Positions 46,997-58,772 of a stretch of DNA of 64,000 nucleotides are shown here, in pieces. Source of the stretch: Marsupella aquatica (Eukaryota > Marchantiophyta); contig OZ316895.1 in assembly GCA_973895155.1 (NCBI GenBank), positions 3,844,001 to 3,908,000 on the forward strand, read 5' to 3'. Positions within the stretch are counted from its first letter, which is position 1; the number at the start of each line of letters is the position of its first letter. A program made the position numbers and the translations under genes. Below the pieces are notes generated by a model. It did no database searches. It saw only the letters and a list, made by a program, of their open reading frames with translations, and had not been told where the DNA came from.

Positions 46997-48518
46997 ATGC
47001 CTCGAATTTCAGACCGCCAAAAACAATTGAGAGTGGTCAAGCAAAACCTTGAATTCTATATTGCTCTTCAAAGCTCATCTAGTGACTCTGATGTGGACTC
47101 CATCAACACTGTTGGATCACTTGAGTCAATTGAAATCACCAATTTCGACACAGATACAGAGGACGACACCACGTTTCACCTGGATTCCTCATCAGACTCG
47201 GACAGAGGAGAAGAGCAAGGGGAGTTTGATGCTAACCCAACTGACCTGTTTGAGTTGTATTTCGTCCTGTACAATACCCGGTATTTTGTGCCTCGTCATG
47301 TTACAACCAAGTCGAATGAATTTGCAACACAATTTTTCCATAATTTGCCTGACAGATTGTTTCGTCAACTCACAAGGATGAGTAAGACCTCTTTTTTTCA
47401 TTTGCTAGACTTGATTGTGCCTCACCCAATCTTTCAAAACAATTCAAACTATGATCAGGCACCTATTGTTCGTCAACTGGCTGTTTGTCTAGACCGCCTG
47501 GGGCATCAAGGGAATGGAGCATGCTTGAACCACATGATTCCTACTTGGGGTGTTAGCAATGGGAGTTTGATTAATTTTTCTAGCCGATGTTTTAAGGCAC
47601 TGGAAAGTGTGCTTGCAGACCAGATTTCATGGCCTACCAGATCTGAAAGGTACTTGCTTAATGAGGAATTTGCAAAGCATGGATTTCCTGGTTGTGTTGG
47701 TCTCATAGACAGATCTCTCCTTCCATTATCACAACGACCAAAGGCACATGGAGAGTGCTACTATGATCGCAAGTGCAACTACTCTGTGAATGTCCAGGTG
47801 GTCTGTGATCACCGTCGAAAGATTATTTTTATGTTCACAGGTAATTCCTCCTCTCCCTTCATTGCAATATTGTGCAGATTTGAATTTGAAGCCATTTGCT
47901 TGGATTTGTCTCATCTAAATTATGTATCATTTCTTCTGCCAAATTGCAGGGATGCCCGGATCATGTTCAGACCTCACTTGCGTGAGGCGGTCCCCTCTAT
48001 GGCAATATTGCACTGATGTTCAGAGTAACATGTTTTTTGATGATGAACAATATATTATCGGTGATTCCGGATACCAGGCATTGCCACATCTTGTTTGTGC
48101 TTTTAAGAGGGCGGACATGGTACTTGATAAAGAAGATTTCAACACATGTGTCGCCAAGTGTCGTGTTACAAACAAGCATTGCATTGGCATTCTAAAGTCA
48201 CGATGACATTCACTAAAGGAGATCAGAGTTCAATTGAATAAAAAGAAAGACAGTGTGTGGATGGTTAGGTGGGTAATGCTATGCGGTAAATTACACAATT
48301 ATGTCATGAGTCAAAATGATGAGTGGACACTAGATGATGAGGAAATAGAATTACCAGAGGTCCTGCCCAATGAGGAGGTAGGGGCTACTGAACGCACTGG
48401 GCGAGTTTCAAGGCGAGGGATTATAGCAGCGGGCAATGCTTTGTTAGTAAGAGTGATGGACGAGGCTTTGGCATTCAACAGACAACATGGAAGGTTTTTG
48501 TGGTCTCCTAGCGAGTAG
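46997..48518 (+). pseudogene. PIF/Harbinger DDE transposase, inactive
   Basis: Two exons, 46997-47840 and 47950-48518, joined by a 109-bp GT-AG intron at FTG|MPGS. The start is the ATG before PRISDRQKQ, giving an acidic Ser-rich N-terminus and then a helix-turn-helix-like part. The DDE_4 nuclease core has CVGLIDRSLLPL (first Asp), YIIGDSGYQALPH (second Asp) and RVTNKHCIGILKSR, where the family has Glu in place of this Lys (AAG at 48174-48176), so the third catalytic acid is lost. Immediately after KSR an in-frame TGA (48204-48206) replaces an expected Trp, and the family sequence HSLKEIRVQLN continues in frame to 48518. Both lesions are G-to-A type. It is convergent with the Myb-like partner gene. 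Confidence 0.85.
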
Positions 48519-49052
48519 TACATCACATTCGGTAGTACTTGCCCCTATCATTTTGCAGTAGGATTTCAGACTTGGCCAGTACAAATGAGGTAGAGTTACT
48601 CCTTGGATTGGAAACTAGTATTTTCTGATTTACCTGGAAGGCTTGTACCTGGATTTTCACCAATGAATACGACCACATTTTGGAATGAGAATCAGCACTG
48701 CATTTGCTCACAATTTTTGCACTCCATCATTATGCTTTTTTCATCCTTCTTCAAATGTGTAGGCTTGCAATTGCAAGCACTTTGCAAAAATGTAACACTG
48801 GCACAAGTTCAATCTGAAATGTGCTGATATTACCAGAGTGGATAATATTAACTCCATTCAACTGTTTCATAAAACAAATGCTCACATGTCTCACAATATT
48901 CTAACTTAGTCTAAGTCAACTGTCTCACAATTGCTTTCTGTCCTAAAATGTCGACTAGGACCTGGATTTACTATTGGAGATGGAGTTGGCACACTAGATG
49001 CAGGTCCTGGGACGAGTGCCAGTAAGGAACGCATCTCCTCCTGGCTTCTATT
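48519..49052. other. Spacer between the convergent Harbinger genes
   Basis: Non-coding; should contain the two 3' UTRs. No structure stands out. Confidence 0.4.
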
Positions 49053-50460
49053 TTATTTGAATAGCTCACTTAGTAAGGAGGTTGTTTGTTGAGTCTGGAG
49101 CAGAGCAAGCTGGTGGTGCTGGTCCATTCGAGCTCTCTTATTTTCATGTTTTCGTTGCAGCCTGTCCCTCTCCCGAGCCTGCAACGCTAAGGCTTCCCTA
49201 GCCTCTCTTTTGTCTGCCAGCTCTTGACTTCTCCATTTGTCTTTTGTTTCAATCATTTGTTGCCTATAGAGACTTTTCTCAGAAAGTTTCTCCATATAAA
49301 CCTCTGCCAAATTGGGTCGAGATGTGACTTGTGATGCAACAGGCCTTTTCAAATGTCTTCTACCCTGGTGGCCCCTATCACCTGTTGGATTTGGATCCAG
49401 AGTAGATGTAGCTCTTGATGCTTGGCCATCGACAGCAGTGGGATTGGTGTGGGCAGGAGCAGCTGGGGCTGGTTGAGACGGGAGGACCTCCTCTGTGGCT
49501 TCACTAGCTTCCGGTTGTGCCTCCGTCCTGGTTTCATGGACACCCCCAGCTAATCCAGTCCCAAAATCAAACTGAGACTCTTCTCCTTCATCGCCCAAAT
49601 CTACAATTGAGATTATTTCACAGAGAAATCGTTTTCAAAATCCACAACAAATGAAAAGAGATAGCACCTCAAATAGAAAGCTCAAAAAACAACTCGAAGT
49701 GGATTGAAAACTACACTTTACATGTTCAATCTGAAATCTTGAGGCCAAATACGAACCAAGCAAGAAGCTTAAAAATTAGCAATCAAGGATGGATGAATTG
49801 AGTACCTCTATGTTGCGACTCATTATTGTGGTCCTGAGGTCTCTCCATGTCACCCTGATCGTCCTCATCAGACCCAGGGTCAACATACAATTCTGGGAAC
49901 CCAGGCAATCCTGCCGCTCCTGTGCTTGGAGGAGAGACATTGGCCCTTTCTCCATACAAGCAATGCATCCTGGCGAAGTGTGGGCATATTTTCTCAAGCT
50001 TATCCTCCAGTGTGATACCCAGCCTAAGCTCAGCCAACGTGAGACCAGCTCCCGAGTCCTGTTTCATGGCCAGGGCCTCCTTGTACTTTTTGACGTAGCG
50101 ATTGAATCTTTTCCCAAGATTCTCTCCAGTGCACACAAATTTTGGGAACCCCTTCGTATGCAACACAAGGAGCATAATTCTGAAGACTGTTTTCTTGGAA
50201 GGATGCCTTGTCCCTACAGGCAGCCTACGGCTGGAGCCATTCAACATTGCAAAATTATCAGGCTCCTCCAGCCAGTCTACGATCTTGGAGAGGTGATCAG
50301 AAGTGAGCTTACGAGTATCGCCACTACAGGCCTGAACATTTTGAGAGGCGACCATGTCTATCTCTGTGTCTAGCTGCGAGTCAATCACAAAATCTGCCAC
50401 CTGCGAATTGAGTGTTCCTGGAATTGAAGTTTGAGAATCAGGCGAAAATGAATTGGCCAT
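49053..50460 (-). CDS. Harbinger-associated Myb/SANT-like protein
   Basis: Two exons on the minus strand, 50460-49806 and 49600-49053, joined in phase 1 by a 205-bp GT-AG intron, give 400 residues with no stop. Residues about 55-190 form a helical DNA-binding domain (KIVDWLEEPDNFAMLNG, VGTRHPSKKTVFRIML, LGKRFNRYVKKYKEA, LRLGITLEDKLEKICP) like the trihelix/Myb-type proteins paired with Harbinger transposases. An acidic linker and a Pro/Ala/Thr-rich stretch follow, then a long charged coiled coil near the C-terminus (about 310-390, YRQQMIETKDKWRSQELADKREA). In known systems this partner brings the transposase to the ends and into the nucleus. The start is the ATG at 50460; an upstream in-frame leader lacks ATG. 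It is intact although its partner is dead. Confidence 0.8.
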
Positions 50461-50798
50461 GGTGCAATCCACTTGCTGGAAATGTACCGGCAGAAACGCT
50501 GGAGATGGTAGTGGGATCACAGATCATCACAGAGTGGAGTGCGGAGCATGCAAAATGTCTTGGTCAGGCATAGTGCAACGCATCAAGGTTTGTGGAGTGG
50601 TTGAAAAGGCTGAAATATTTTTTCTGTGGGCAACCCTCTAACCACCGTTAAACTAGGCTTTAACCCAAGGTAGAGTGGCCCGTGGGCCCTCTCAAAACAA
50701 CGCACCCCTGCACGGATGTGTTCCGAGAATAGGGACCCGGACAGCCTTTCGGACCTCCTTTTTTACGGGCAGAAGTCCGGACACGACGTTGGGGATAG

Positions 50799-50814
50799 CA
50801 TATTTGAGACGCCC
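50799..50814. repeat. Right terminal inverted repeat of Harbinger element
   Basis: CATATTTGAGACGCCC, exact reverse complement of the left terminus; followed by TAA. Confidence 0.88.
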
Positions 50815-51954
50815 TAAAATACTCCCCCCCACCTGGTATGCCCGCGGCTGCGCCTTGCGGGTCCTTTTGGGGAATCACTCCCCTTCTACTGCCGCGCCCG
50901 TCCGGCTCGCCTGCCTCCAACTCGCGGCCCGACAGCTCTTTCTCGGCTTGCCCCGGCTCGCGCCTGCCTCCTACACGCGGCGGTGCCTAGCGCTCCCCGG
51001 CTTCGCCTCCTCGCGGGCTAGCGGGGCATCTTTGGGGGATTTAACCCCTCCCCATTTTTCCCCCTTTCAACCCCCTTTCTGCGCGCCTGCCCTGCGCCTC
51101 CCTGCGAGCTCCCCGGCCATAGTGCTTGCGCCTTGCCCGGCCCAGCACGCCTCCCTATGCAAGGGGGCGCTTGCCCCCGGGACGCCACCTCCTTCCTCCC
51201 ACTCACGGCTTGCCCTGGCTGCGTCCTCTTTGGGGAATTTAAACTCCCCCTCTTTTTCACCGGCTAGCGTCCCAGCTGCCGTTTGGCCCCCTCCCGGGAG
51301 GGTATAATGTGCCTCCCCCCCGGCTTCCTGCGCTCCTTTTTGGGGAATTTAATCCCTCCTTACTCCTTTAATCCTTCCCTCGCATCTGGGTGCCTCCCGG
51401 CTGCTGCCGCGCCTCGCCTTGGGGATTCCACATGGCGGCTCTAGGGCTGCCCCTTATGGGTTCCCCACCAGAGCTTGCCCTCTAGCTCACCGGGTCCCTT
51501 CCTTGCTCGCGACCAGTCCTCCGTCCTTATGGCCTCCCTCCCGAGTTCGAGATTCCACATGGCAGCCCTAGGGGAGCCTCTTATGGGGTCCTCTTTTCCT
51601 TGGGGTTTTAAAGAAAACCCCCCTTTAAAAAAACTTCTCCTCGATCATACAAACGAGATAATCTGCTGGCTGGCTTAAATCACTATGTTGGGGTACCTTT
51701 TTAAGAAAATGGACTCTGTTTGTTCGGCATGGCCAACTCCAAGTGACTCAGGGGACCATAAAGGGAAACCAGGATATATAACTCACTGCCCCAAGGGTGC
51801 CGACCCCCGAGTGACTTGTTTACACCCGGAAGCACTGACTTAGTTATAAAAATTAAAAATTAAAGTTGACAACAGACTATTTACATGTGGCGTATTTACA
51901 TAAAAGACCCTTTAACCTATTAAGGGTAGTCTTGGCAGACGGGGACCCCGTCAC
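50815..51954. other. Right half of the GC-rich repeat interrupted by Harbinger
   Basis: C-rich sequence with recurring GGGGAATTTAATCCC-type and CGGGAGGGTATAATGTGCC (near 51293) phrases, and two similar blocks with ATTCCACATGGC at about 51426 and 51551. A 210-codon frame at 50675-51307 crosses the element end and is Pro/Leu/Ala-rich through composition only; not called. From 51600 it becomes AT-richer. Confidence 0.5.
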
Positions 51955-52130
51955 AGGTAGATATAACGTAGAAAAACTAATACTACCTAACTTGAAGTAA
52001 ATAAAATCTCACAAGTCTAAGGTAGATACAACATAGGATAACTATCACTACCTAACTATCAATAAATAAAATCTCAGTCACACTAGAGGTAGATACAACA
52101 AGACCGGATGCCAAGCCCCACCAGTTGCAT
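51955..52130. repeat. 66-bp tandem repeat, two and a half copies
   Basis: AGGTAGATA starts units at 51955, 52020 and 52086 (periods 65 and 66 bp); each contains TAACG/TAGGATAACT, CTACCTAACT and AATAAAATCTCA. Part of it matches 40260-40318 in direct orientation. Confidence 0.8.
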
Positions 52131-53308
52131 AAAGGTAAGAGAAGCCACCTAAATATGAGTGAAAATGAGTAAAAATGAGAAGGTAACATTCATTGGGGAA
52201 AATAACACTGAGTGTCACAAATAGTGGAGCCAGACTTTTATCCTCGACCAACCCAAGGGCCCCTCATACCCCATGATCATCCCATGCCGTTGGATCTACA
52301 TCTGAGGGGTGTAATAGGTTTGTTTGATCCACTACGAACAATAGGTATAATTTCACCGACCTACTTGATACGAGTAATTTCAGATTTCAAATTTTTACTC
52401 CAATTTCACTCCTTGATCTAACGTAGCTCCTTGAGTTTCTATTGGTGTACGTGTTCTTAGAATCTTACCCCAAGGACACACGTTATACAGTTGGGTGTAC
52501 AGTCTTGTCCAATCCACATATAGTCATTCCTACTGTCCCCAATGCCTATGTACGTTGGATGTGCACTTTTCTTAGTTGACACTGTCAATGTGCTGCCCAA
52601 AGCTGCCCAAAGCTGCTCAAAATTTTTGAAAATTCAAAACAAGGCTGACAGCCAATGAGATTACAATGTTTCTTTATTACTATTTTCAGACTTGAACAAT
52701 ATTCATCCAACGGATTTTTCTCAGACAACGGATTTTTCTCAGACGTTGAGATCTACAATTTGAGCCCTAGATTGGATCGAACAACTAAGTGATGCATTCT
52801 GCCAATAGAAATTCAAGGGTCATAAAGAGACGCAACCCATCCCTCAATAGTGCCACCACAGTTGTGAAGGAAAAATCAGCACTCCACGTTATGTGGAGTG
52901 CTTTGTAGTTGGATGCATGGTTTAACATCCCTTTCAAAATTTGTATATATTGAATATGGGAACAACTCTAAGTGACTCATCAACCATTGGATCTGCCTTG
53001 CTACCAATACCCTTCTTCACTGTCTGGCAAAATGTCTATTTGCTTTGCATCTTACAAAGTCCTAGTTAGGAGCACAGGTATTAGCACCATGTGAGCAAAT
53101 GAGAATTGTGCGGTAGACAATATTAAATACCCACCACTTTGCTAGCAAATTTAGTCCCTCCCTTGCCACAACCTGTTCAATATACTTTTGTTTTTGTGTC
53201 ATTTTTTCACCCAAATTTTGGACTTATTTTTTCCTAGCACACTTGCTTACCATCTGGAGTCCTACAAATGCTTTAAAACTCCAACATCAAAGAATAGCAA
53301 CCTTGCTA
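52131..53308. other. Intergenic, nothing recognised
   Basis: No gene. A 20-bp phrase CAACGGATTTTTCTCAGA is doubled at 52708-52743. The 8-bp target copy of the next MITE (CCTTGCTA) is at 53301-53308. Confidence 0.4.
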
Positions 53309-53862
53309 CTCGGGGGGTTCACTTCTAGTGTATATTTTGGGGTATCATGTGTGATCATAGTCTAATATAAACACACCTATTTTATAACAAGAATGTTCCT
53401 ATTTTATAACAAGAATGACCTATTTTATTTTATAAAAAGGTATTGGTAAAGAATATTTTACAAATATGGCTTTATAATACCTTCTTTTGCTTCCTACACT
53501 TATTAAAAATTTAACTAATTTCTATGAAAAATACCTATTTTGGATTGTACGCGGTTCCTAAGATTTTTGATAATCAACCCCCCAAGCATCAATTCACTTT
53601 TAAATGTATATTTTGGGGTATCACGCGTGATCCTAGCCTAATATAAACACACCTAATTTATAACAAAAATATTCTCTATTTCAATATTAATGACATATGT
53701 TACTTTATAAAAAGGTATATAATAGAGAATATTATACAAATATGGGTTTATAATACCTTCTTTTGATTCTTACGCTTTTTAAAAATTTAGCTAATTTCTA
53801 TGAAAAATATCTATTTTGGATCGCACATGGTTCCTAAGATTTTTGATAGTCAACCTCCCAAG
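53309..53862. mobile_element. hAT-type MITE, family B, tandem dimer (554 bp)
   Basis: Left end CTCGGGGGGTTCACTT and right end (reversed) CTTGGGAGGTTGAC form imperfect inverted termini. Flanks are CCTTGCTA (53301-53308) and CCTTGCTG (53863-53870), an 8-bp target duplication with one mismatch. The inside is two diverged copies of one sequence: TGTATATTTTGGGGTATCA starts at 53329 and 53605 (period 276), and the first copy ends in CAACCCCCCAAG, a terminus-like junction. No coding capacity. Confidence 0.7.
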
Positions 53863-54082
53863 CCTTGCTGACGAAGGGGCACCCAAGGCACTCCGTCAAT
53901 TCAACTCAAATTTGGGGACTGCTGTGATGGGCTAGCAATTGGATTTGCCTAGCTTGCAAGACTCTTCCTCACTGGCAAAAATTCATGTTTGCTCGCAGAA
54001 CAAACCCCCATAGAAGGGACACTCTACCTGGGAGAGGACACAGACTATACATGAGAGAATGCACTGCCACAAGTGCTTTATG

Positions 54083-54379
54083 CTCGGGGGTCTCACTACA
54101 TGGGGACCTCCCCATCACCTGCGACGTTTTTAGGCCTTGGACCCCCTAAAATGTAAGAAAAAAATATTATTTTTTAACCCTTATAAAGTTGAAATATTCT
54201 TGAAATATTCCAAAAATTGGATTAAAAAGACCCTAATGTTCTTATAAGTCTCAAAATTGAATTTAAAAGACCCTATTGTTCTTCTACAAAAATTCTTAAG
54301 TCTTCCCTTACAATCAATAAAATGACCCTATCCTTTGTCGCACGTGATATGCCATTTTTGTGGAAGTGAAACCCCCGAG
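54083..54379. mobile_element. hAT-type MITE, family A copy 2 (297 bp)
   Basis: Flanked by a perfect 8-bp target duplication GCTTTATG (54075-54082 and 54380-54387). The ends are inverted repeats: CTCGGGGGTCTCACTAC and, reversed, CTCGGGGGTTTCACTTC. Its interior aligns in reverse orientation with the copy at 7254-7560, sharing phrases such as AGACCCTAATGTTCTTATAAG and ATATTCTTGAAATATTCC. Confidence 0.85.
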
Positions 54380-57300
54380 GCTTTATGGGACACAAACACC
54401 TGAACCCTGCCAGAGGGTGTTACTTTCTGTCCCGTACAAGCACAACCGGCAGTGTTAGAGGGTGAAGCACAGATTGAAGAAATTTAAGACAAAAGTGGAA
54501 CTCAAGAGTGCTCTAAATGTGGCGTGTGGGAGATTACCAACTAGCAATATACAAAGAGAAAGTCCACCCTGTGCTTTAAGTATTGTATGAATGTTCAGGT
54601 TCCATAGCACCCTTACTACAATGAAACTTTACCTCTCGCTTTAAGTACTGACCTGATTTCAGTAAACCACTGACCTCAAAACGTTTCTAGTGTCCATAAG
54701 CATGAGCCAGTTGTTTAGATGGCTGAGATTTGCCTCTCGCGTACCTAGATGCACAATTTAAATGTGGGGAGCAAGGGTGGAGGGTTTCCTCCCTCCAAAT
54801 TTAGATGCAACACTGATCTAACAATGGGAAATATCAGTCTACTAGATTTTTTTGGCATACAATCACCATGACAAGTATTTTTGAATGGAATCATTATATA
54901 CTAAGGAAACCCAGAGGACAATAAATCTTCATTGGTAGAAGGCCTCAAGCATGACCTGAGCTCACAATGATCCCCTAGAGTTTCTGACCAGAAGTATTCT
55001 TCCAGGTGTTCATACACTATGCACTTCTTTAATGGCAATGGTCAATCATGACGGTTTAATTTGGATAAACTATGACTTGTTGATGGAGCCACGGGGAAAA
55101 AGGGGTAGACAAAGCACTGCTGTGACCCTGCATCAATTAATCCTCGTTCCCTCCTGGTACCGTGTTGGCTGGATCCCCTGTGTGATTCCTCCTGTTGGCT
55201 ACCTTCAACGAATGCATACTCTGGTGGTGATCTAAGGATTAATGGATGTCCTCTTGGTTCCAAGGCAAAACCAACAAGAACAAGTGGTTAGCCAAGGAGC
55301 TTCAACAAGAGACTGACAAGTAAAATGAATCATATCTGACTTAATTTATACTCATTTCATCATAGTGATGCACATAGTTATGTTTGATGGTAGGCGTTAG
55401 TCCAATCATCAATCGATATCTACCCATGGGAATTAATTGCCTGTAGAGGGCCATGGGTAGATCTTGAGAGGTCATGAGGCATATTGAGTACAAAGTAGAT
55501 CGAAGAAGTAGTGTCTCAAACATGGTGTAGCAACTACCGTCCACAGCAATTTGTGTGAGGCCCAAACTCGTTAACCTCAAATTGGTCTGGAGCAACATCA
55601 CTAGTATTATGGCCCTCACTAAATTATATGCAACACTTTTGGAGACGGTAATGCCAGTGAGAGTAACGTTCTCTGTTACACACGACTTTTCAATTGGCGG
55701 TTAGTATGGAAGAAAGCTTGCATGGGCCTAGCCTTTAGTTTGCTCTCAACCATTCTACATTGTTTTCCATGTTTATCTTGCACGTTATGCAGTAGACAGA
55801 TAGCTTCTCGTGGAATACCTTCAAACGACTTCCGGTTGTGTTTCAGGAAGCTAGCCTTCCTGAAAGCGAGGCATTCCTGAAATCTGTCTAATTCCAAAAA
55901 GTCTCCTGAAAACACCGGAGTGCAGCTTCCTGAAGAATTCCTCTCCCAAGTTCCATAATTGAAGGAGTAAATCGCTGGCCGAGCAAGGAATATGGCACTT
56001 CATATGATTTCATACAGTGAGTAAATGATTTTGTGGCAGACTTCATGTTCGTGGAGACCATGCACTGTACTGTTTGGTACATTGAGTGCTTGCTATTGGC
56101 TCGTACTGCCTCTAGGAACGATTCATCCTCAGCTCTTGTAATGATCTGGTCCAGTCTCATGAAGTACCTGTAGTGCAAAAACCTGGAGGCCTTAGCGGGG
56201 AGCGGCAATGAACAGATATCAGCGAACATGCACACAGAATATATTAATCAGTTTGAATCAACACCGCGAGCTTGGTCATATTTGCAGCAGACATCTGACA
56301 TCATTGTAGACCAGAGGAAATAGCAAGCGGGCTAGATTTCGGTGTACGATTCATATCTTGTCACCGTACTCGTACAACAATTTAATAGTATAGTCCTTTT
56401 TAAACACCTGCTTACAGTACAATGTTGCATATTTGCGAAGTTTCCTTCAATAACATGATAAGCTCTATCGAGAAATCGTAAACAGCAGTAATCTATCCGA
56501 ACAGGGCATATCTCCCACTATTGTTTTATTCCTAAACCCAGCTGAAAGCAGCACAAACCTCGCTGGCGCTTCTGGCTGATCGATGCTGCCCATCTGATTC
56601 ATTTAAATATATCCGAAGCTGCACGTCCATAGTACAGACTTAACGACGCAGCTTGTGATGAAGTTAGAAGCTCAATCTCCTTTCAAGTCCACAAGTACGA
56701 TCATGGGTTTGTTCCTTAACTCTCAAATTCGGGCCTTCATTCTCCGAGATCATGGGAATGGATCGGACTACTGAAATTTGATTCTCCATTGCCTCGGAAG
56801 TTAGAATGCTTGCTCAATAGCTTCTCACTGCCACGGAGCCCAGGGCAAACAAAATTGACTAGGTAGCTAGAAGGAACCTGAGATATGTTGATCTCGAATC
56901 CAGAACGTCCTGAACTTCAGGTCGACTGGACTCATGATCCTAATTTTTCAAGGGGAAAACGAATCAAAACTATACCTGCAAGCAGCTCTCCACAAGCAGG
57001 TGATAATAACCATCTATCGCAGGTTGGAATAGAGACTTTATGCACCATCAGCCACCCAGCCATCAACGTGATTCCTATATGTACTTATTCTTAAAAATGT
57101 ACGTGTGTGCACCATGAGCTCAAATCTACGACCCAAACCGACTGAGTGGGTGTGTATTCACAAGTCGATTATTTTAGCTGACTTCAGACGACATCTGCAG
57201 GTAACTTTCGCCAACTCCGCCAACGAAATCATTCATTGTTTTGAACATGTTGGAGTTGTAGGATACTATCATCGGGGCGACTTTGAAGAGGGTAGTATAT

Positions 57301-58772
57301 CTGGTCCGCCGAGTTGTGTGGAATTGTTGGGCCCACTGGTACCTATTAGGTAATTAGCAGTCATATTAACATCGAAAAGTTTAGACAAAAGTGCCAGTGT
57401 CTCAATCACACGATAAGCAAATACGGTCTACCTATATCCTGCTTGTTAGAGCTGTTAAAATAGCACCCCAACGCCCACCTGTTAAAATCAGAACGGGAGG
57501 AGGGAAACGAATTCGTAATCAGAGACACACCACAGACGTCTATTTTTCATTTCCTTAAGGTTGACAATAATACTGCTGACACCTCAACTACCCGTGAGCG
57601 CACTGATACTTAGCTTCCGCAAAATAATGGCATCGTGCTTCCATAAATCACGGTAATTAAAGGTCTAACTAGGTAACAATGAATTAACTAAAAAAGGAAG
57701 AACGTGGGATTGGAGAGCTGAGCACTGGGGGCCTGTCGACGTAGAACTGACAATGTACCCCATGAGCACGCAGGTCTTTTTCAAGACCGATATATGAATA
57801 CAGAGAGAAAATTGACAACGGCAGTGGCCAAGAAGCGGCTGGATGGTTTTGGAGTGAACACATTGCGTGACGAAAAGAGGAAGATGAAAACATGATCGGT
57901 TTCACAATCTGCGATGGTGTTTGATATTTTGGTCACTGTTTGATGTCAAACACAATAGCTCCAGATCACCAAGACTTCACATGCTGGAGCTTTCCTCGAA
58001 ATGAAGAACCATGTAGCAAAGTACGAAATCATTGGACCATCCAGTAAATCTAGCACTAGCCTAATTAAAGGACCTTCAATTCTTTCAGAATCAAGCGCTC
58101 CAGTGACATTTAATCGAAGATTAAGTAGTGTGCATACTCCTCTTACTAGACCCATGCAGGAGGAGTTCATCCAAGACTTAAATTTCACACAATTTCAAAG
58201 CAAATGAAGCCGACATTTGCAATAACTTAAAGTTCCCCTTTCCATTTCAGGAATTGAGCTTGAATATAAGTGGCACGTAATAGAAAATGTACACTTTGGC
58301 ATCCGAGAAAAGTGTACGTTCAGATTGTTCGTTAGATTCCTGCGCGCTTGGATATGAATGGAGAGTAACTCTTTACAACCAGTTAAACGTGTTGAACATT
58401 TATCACATAAAAAGTCTCTGGCTTGTTCCTAGTTGTATGCAAGCTCTCGAGCTGAAGTAGCTGCCCACTGTTAGAGGAGCTTCTAGGTATAGGACTGCCT
58501 GCCGTGAACTTCTGCCATATACTGAACGTCTATATATATATGAGAGTATTCGAATGCTATACAAGAGAGATATATCGACAAGGCTGAGTAGACTAATTAA
58601 TTACTTAGTGACTGGCACGGGACGGAGGCCAATCCTGCTACCAAAATATGAACATGTCGTGAATCAGTCAGGTGACCTTCGCTCCGCACTCAGGACCTTT
58701 ATGCCCCACACCATTGATTGTCCAGGTCTAGAGTTGTCTTTTCTATTCTTAAACTGGAGAAAATAGCTATGA
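54380..58772. other. Intergenic, no recognised gene
   Basis: Many short frames occur on both strands, including three overlapping minus-strand frames over 55341-56235 (peptides such as SRFLHYRYFMRLDQII and FLELDRFQECLAFRK). They change frame repeatedly and match no domain I know, so at most they are a decayed gene. An AT-alternating ATATATATAT tract lies near 58532. Nothing else is supported. Confidence 0.4.

Larger units (their letters stand above)
45165..50814 (+). mobile_element. PIF/Harbinger DNA transposon, complete, nested in a GC-rich repeat
   Basis: Perfect 16-bp inverted ends GGGCGTCTCAAATATG lie at 45166-45181 and, reversed, at 50799-50814. A TAA stands on both outer sides (45162-45164 and 50815-50817), the 3-bp target duplication usual for this superfamily; one extra T at 45165 leaves a one-base doubt. 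Inside are the two expected genes, convergent: the DDE transposase (46997-48518, plus) and a Myb/SANT-like protein (50460-49053, minus). Removing the element restores GCGGGAGGG-TTTAA-AATACTCCCCCC, which resembles other sites in the flanking repeat. Total 5.65 kb. Confidence 0.85.

Noticed and set aside
50675-51307. 210-codon Pro/Leu/Ala-rich plus-strand frame
   Set aside because: It crosses the right end of the Harbinger element, and its composition follows from C-rich repeat DNA.
55341-56235. Three overlapping minus-strand frames that might be one broken gene
   Set aside because: No domain, no splice sites that join them in frame, and no repeated copy to compare.
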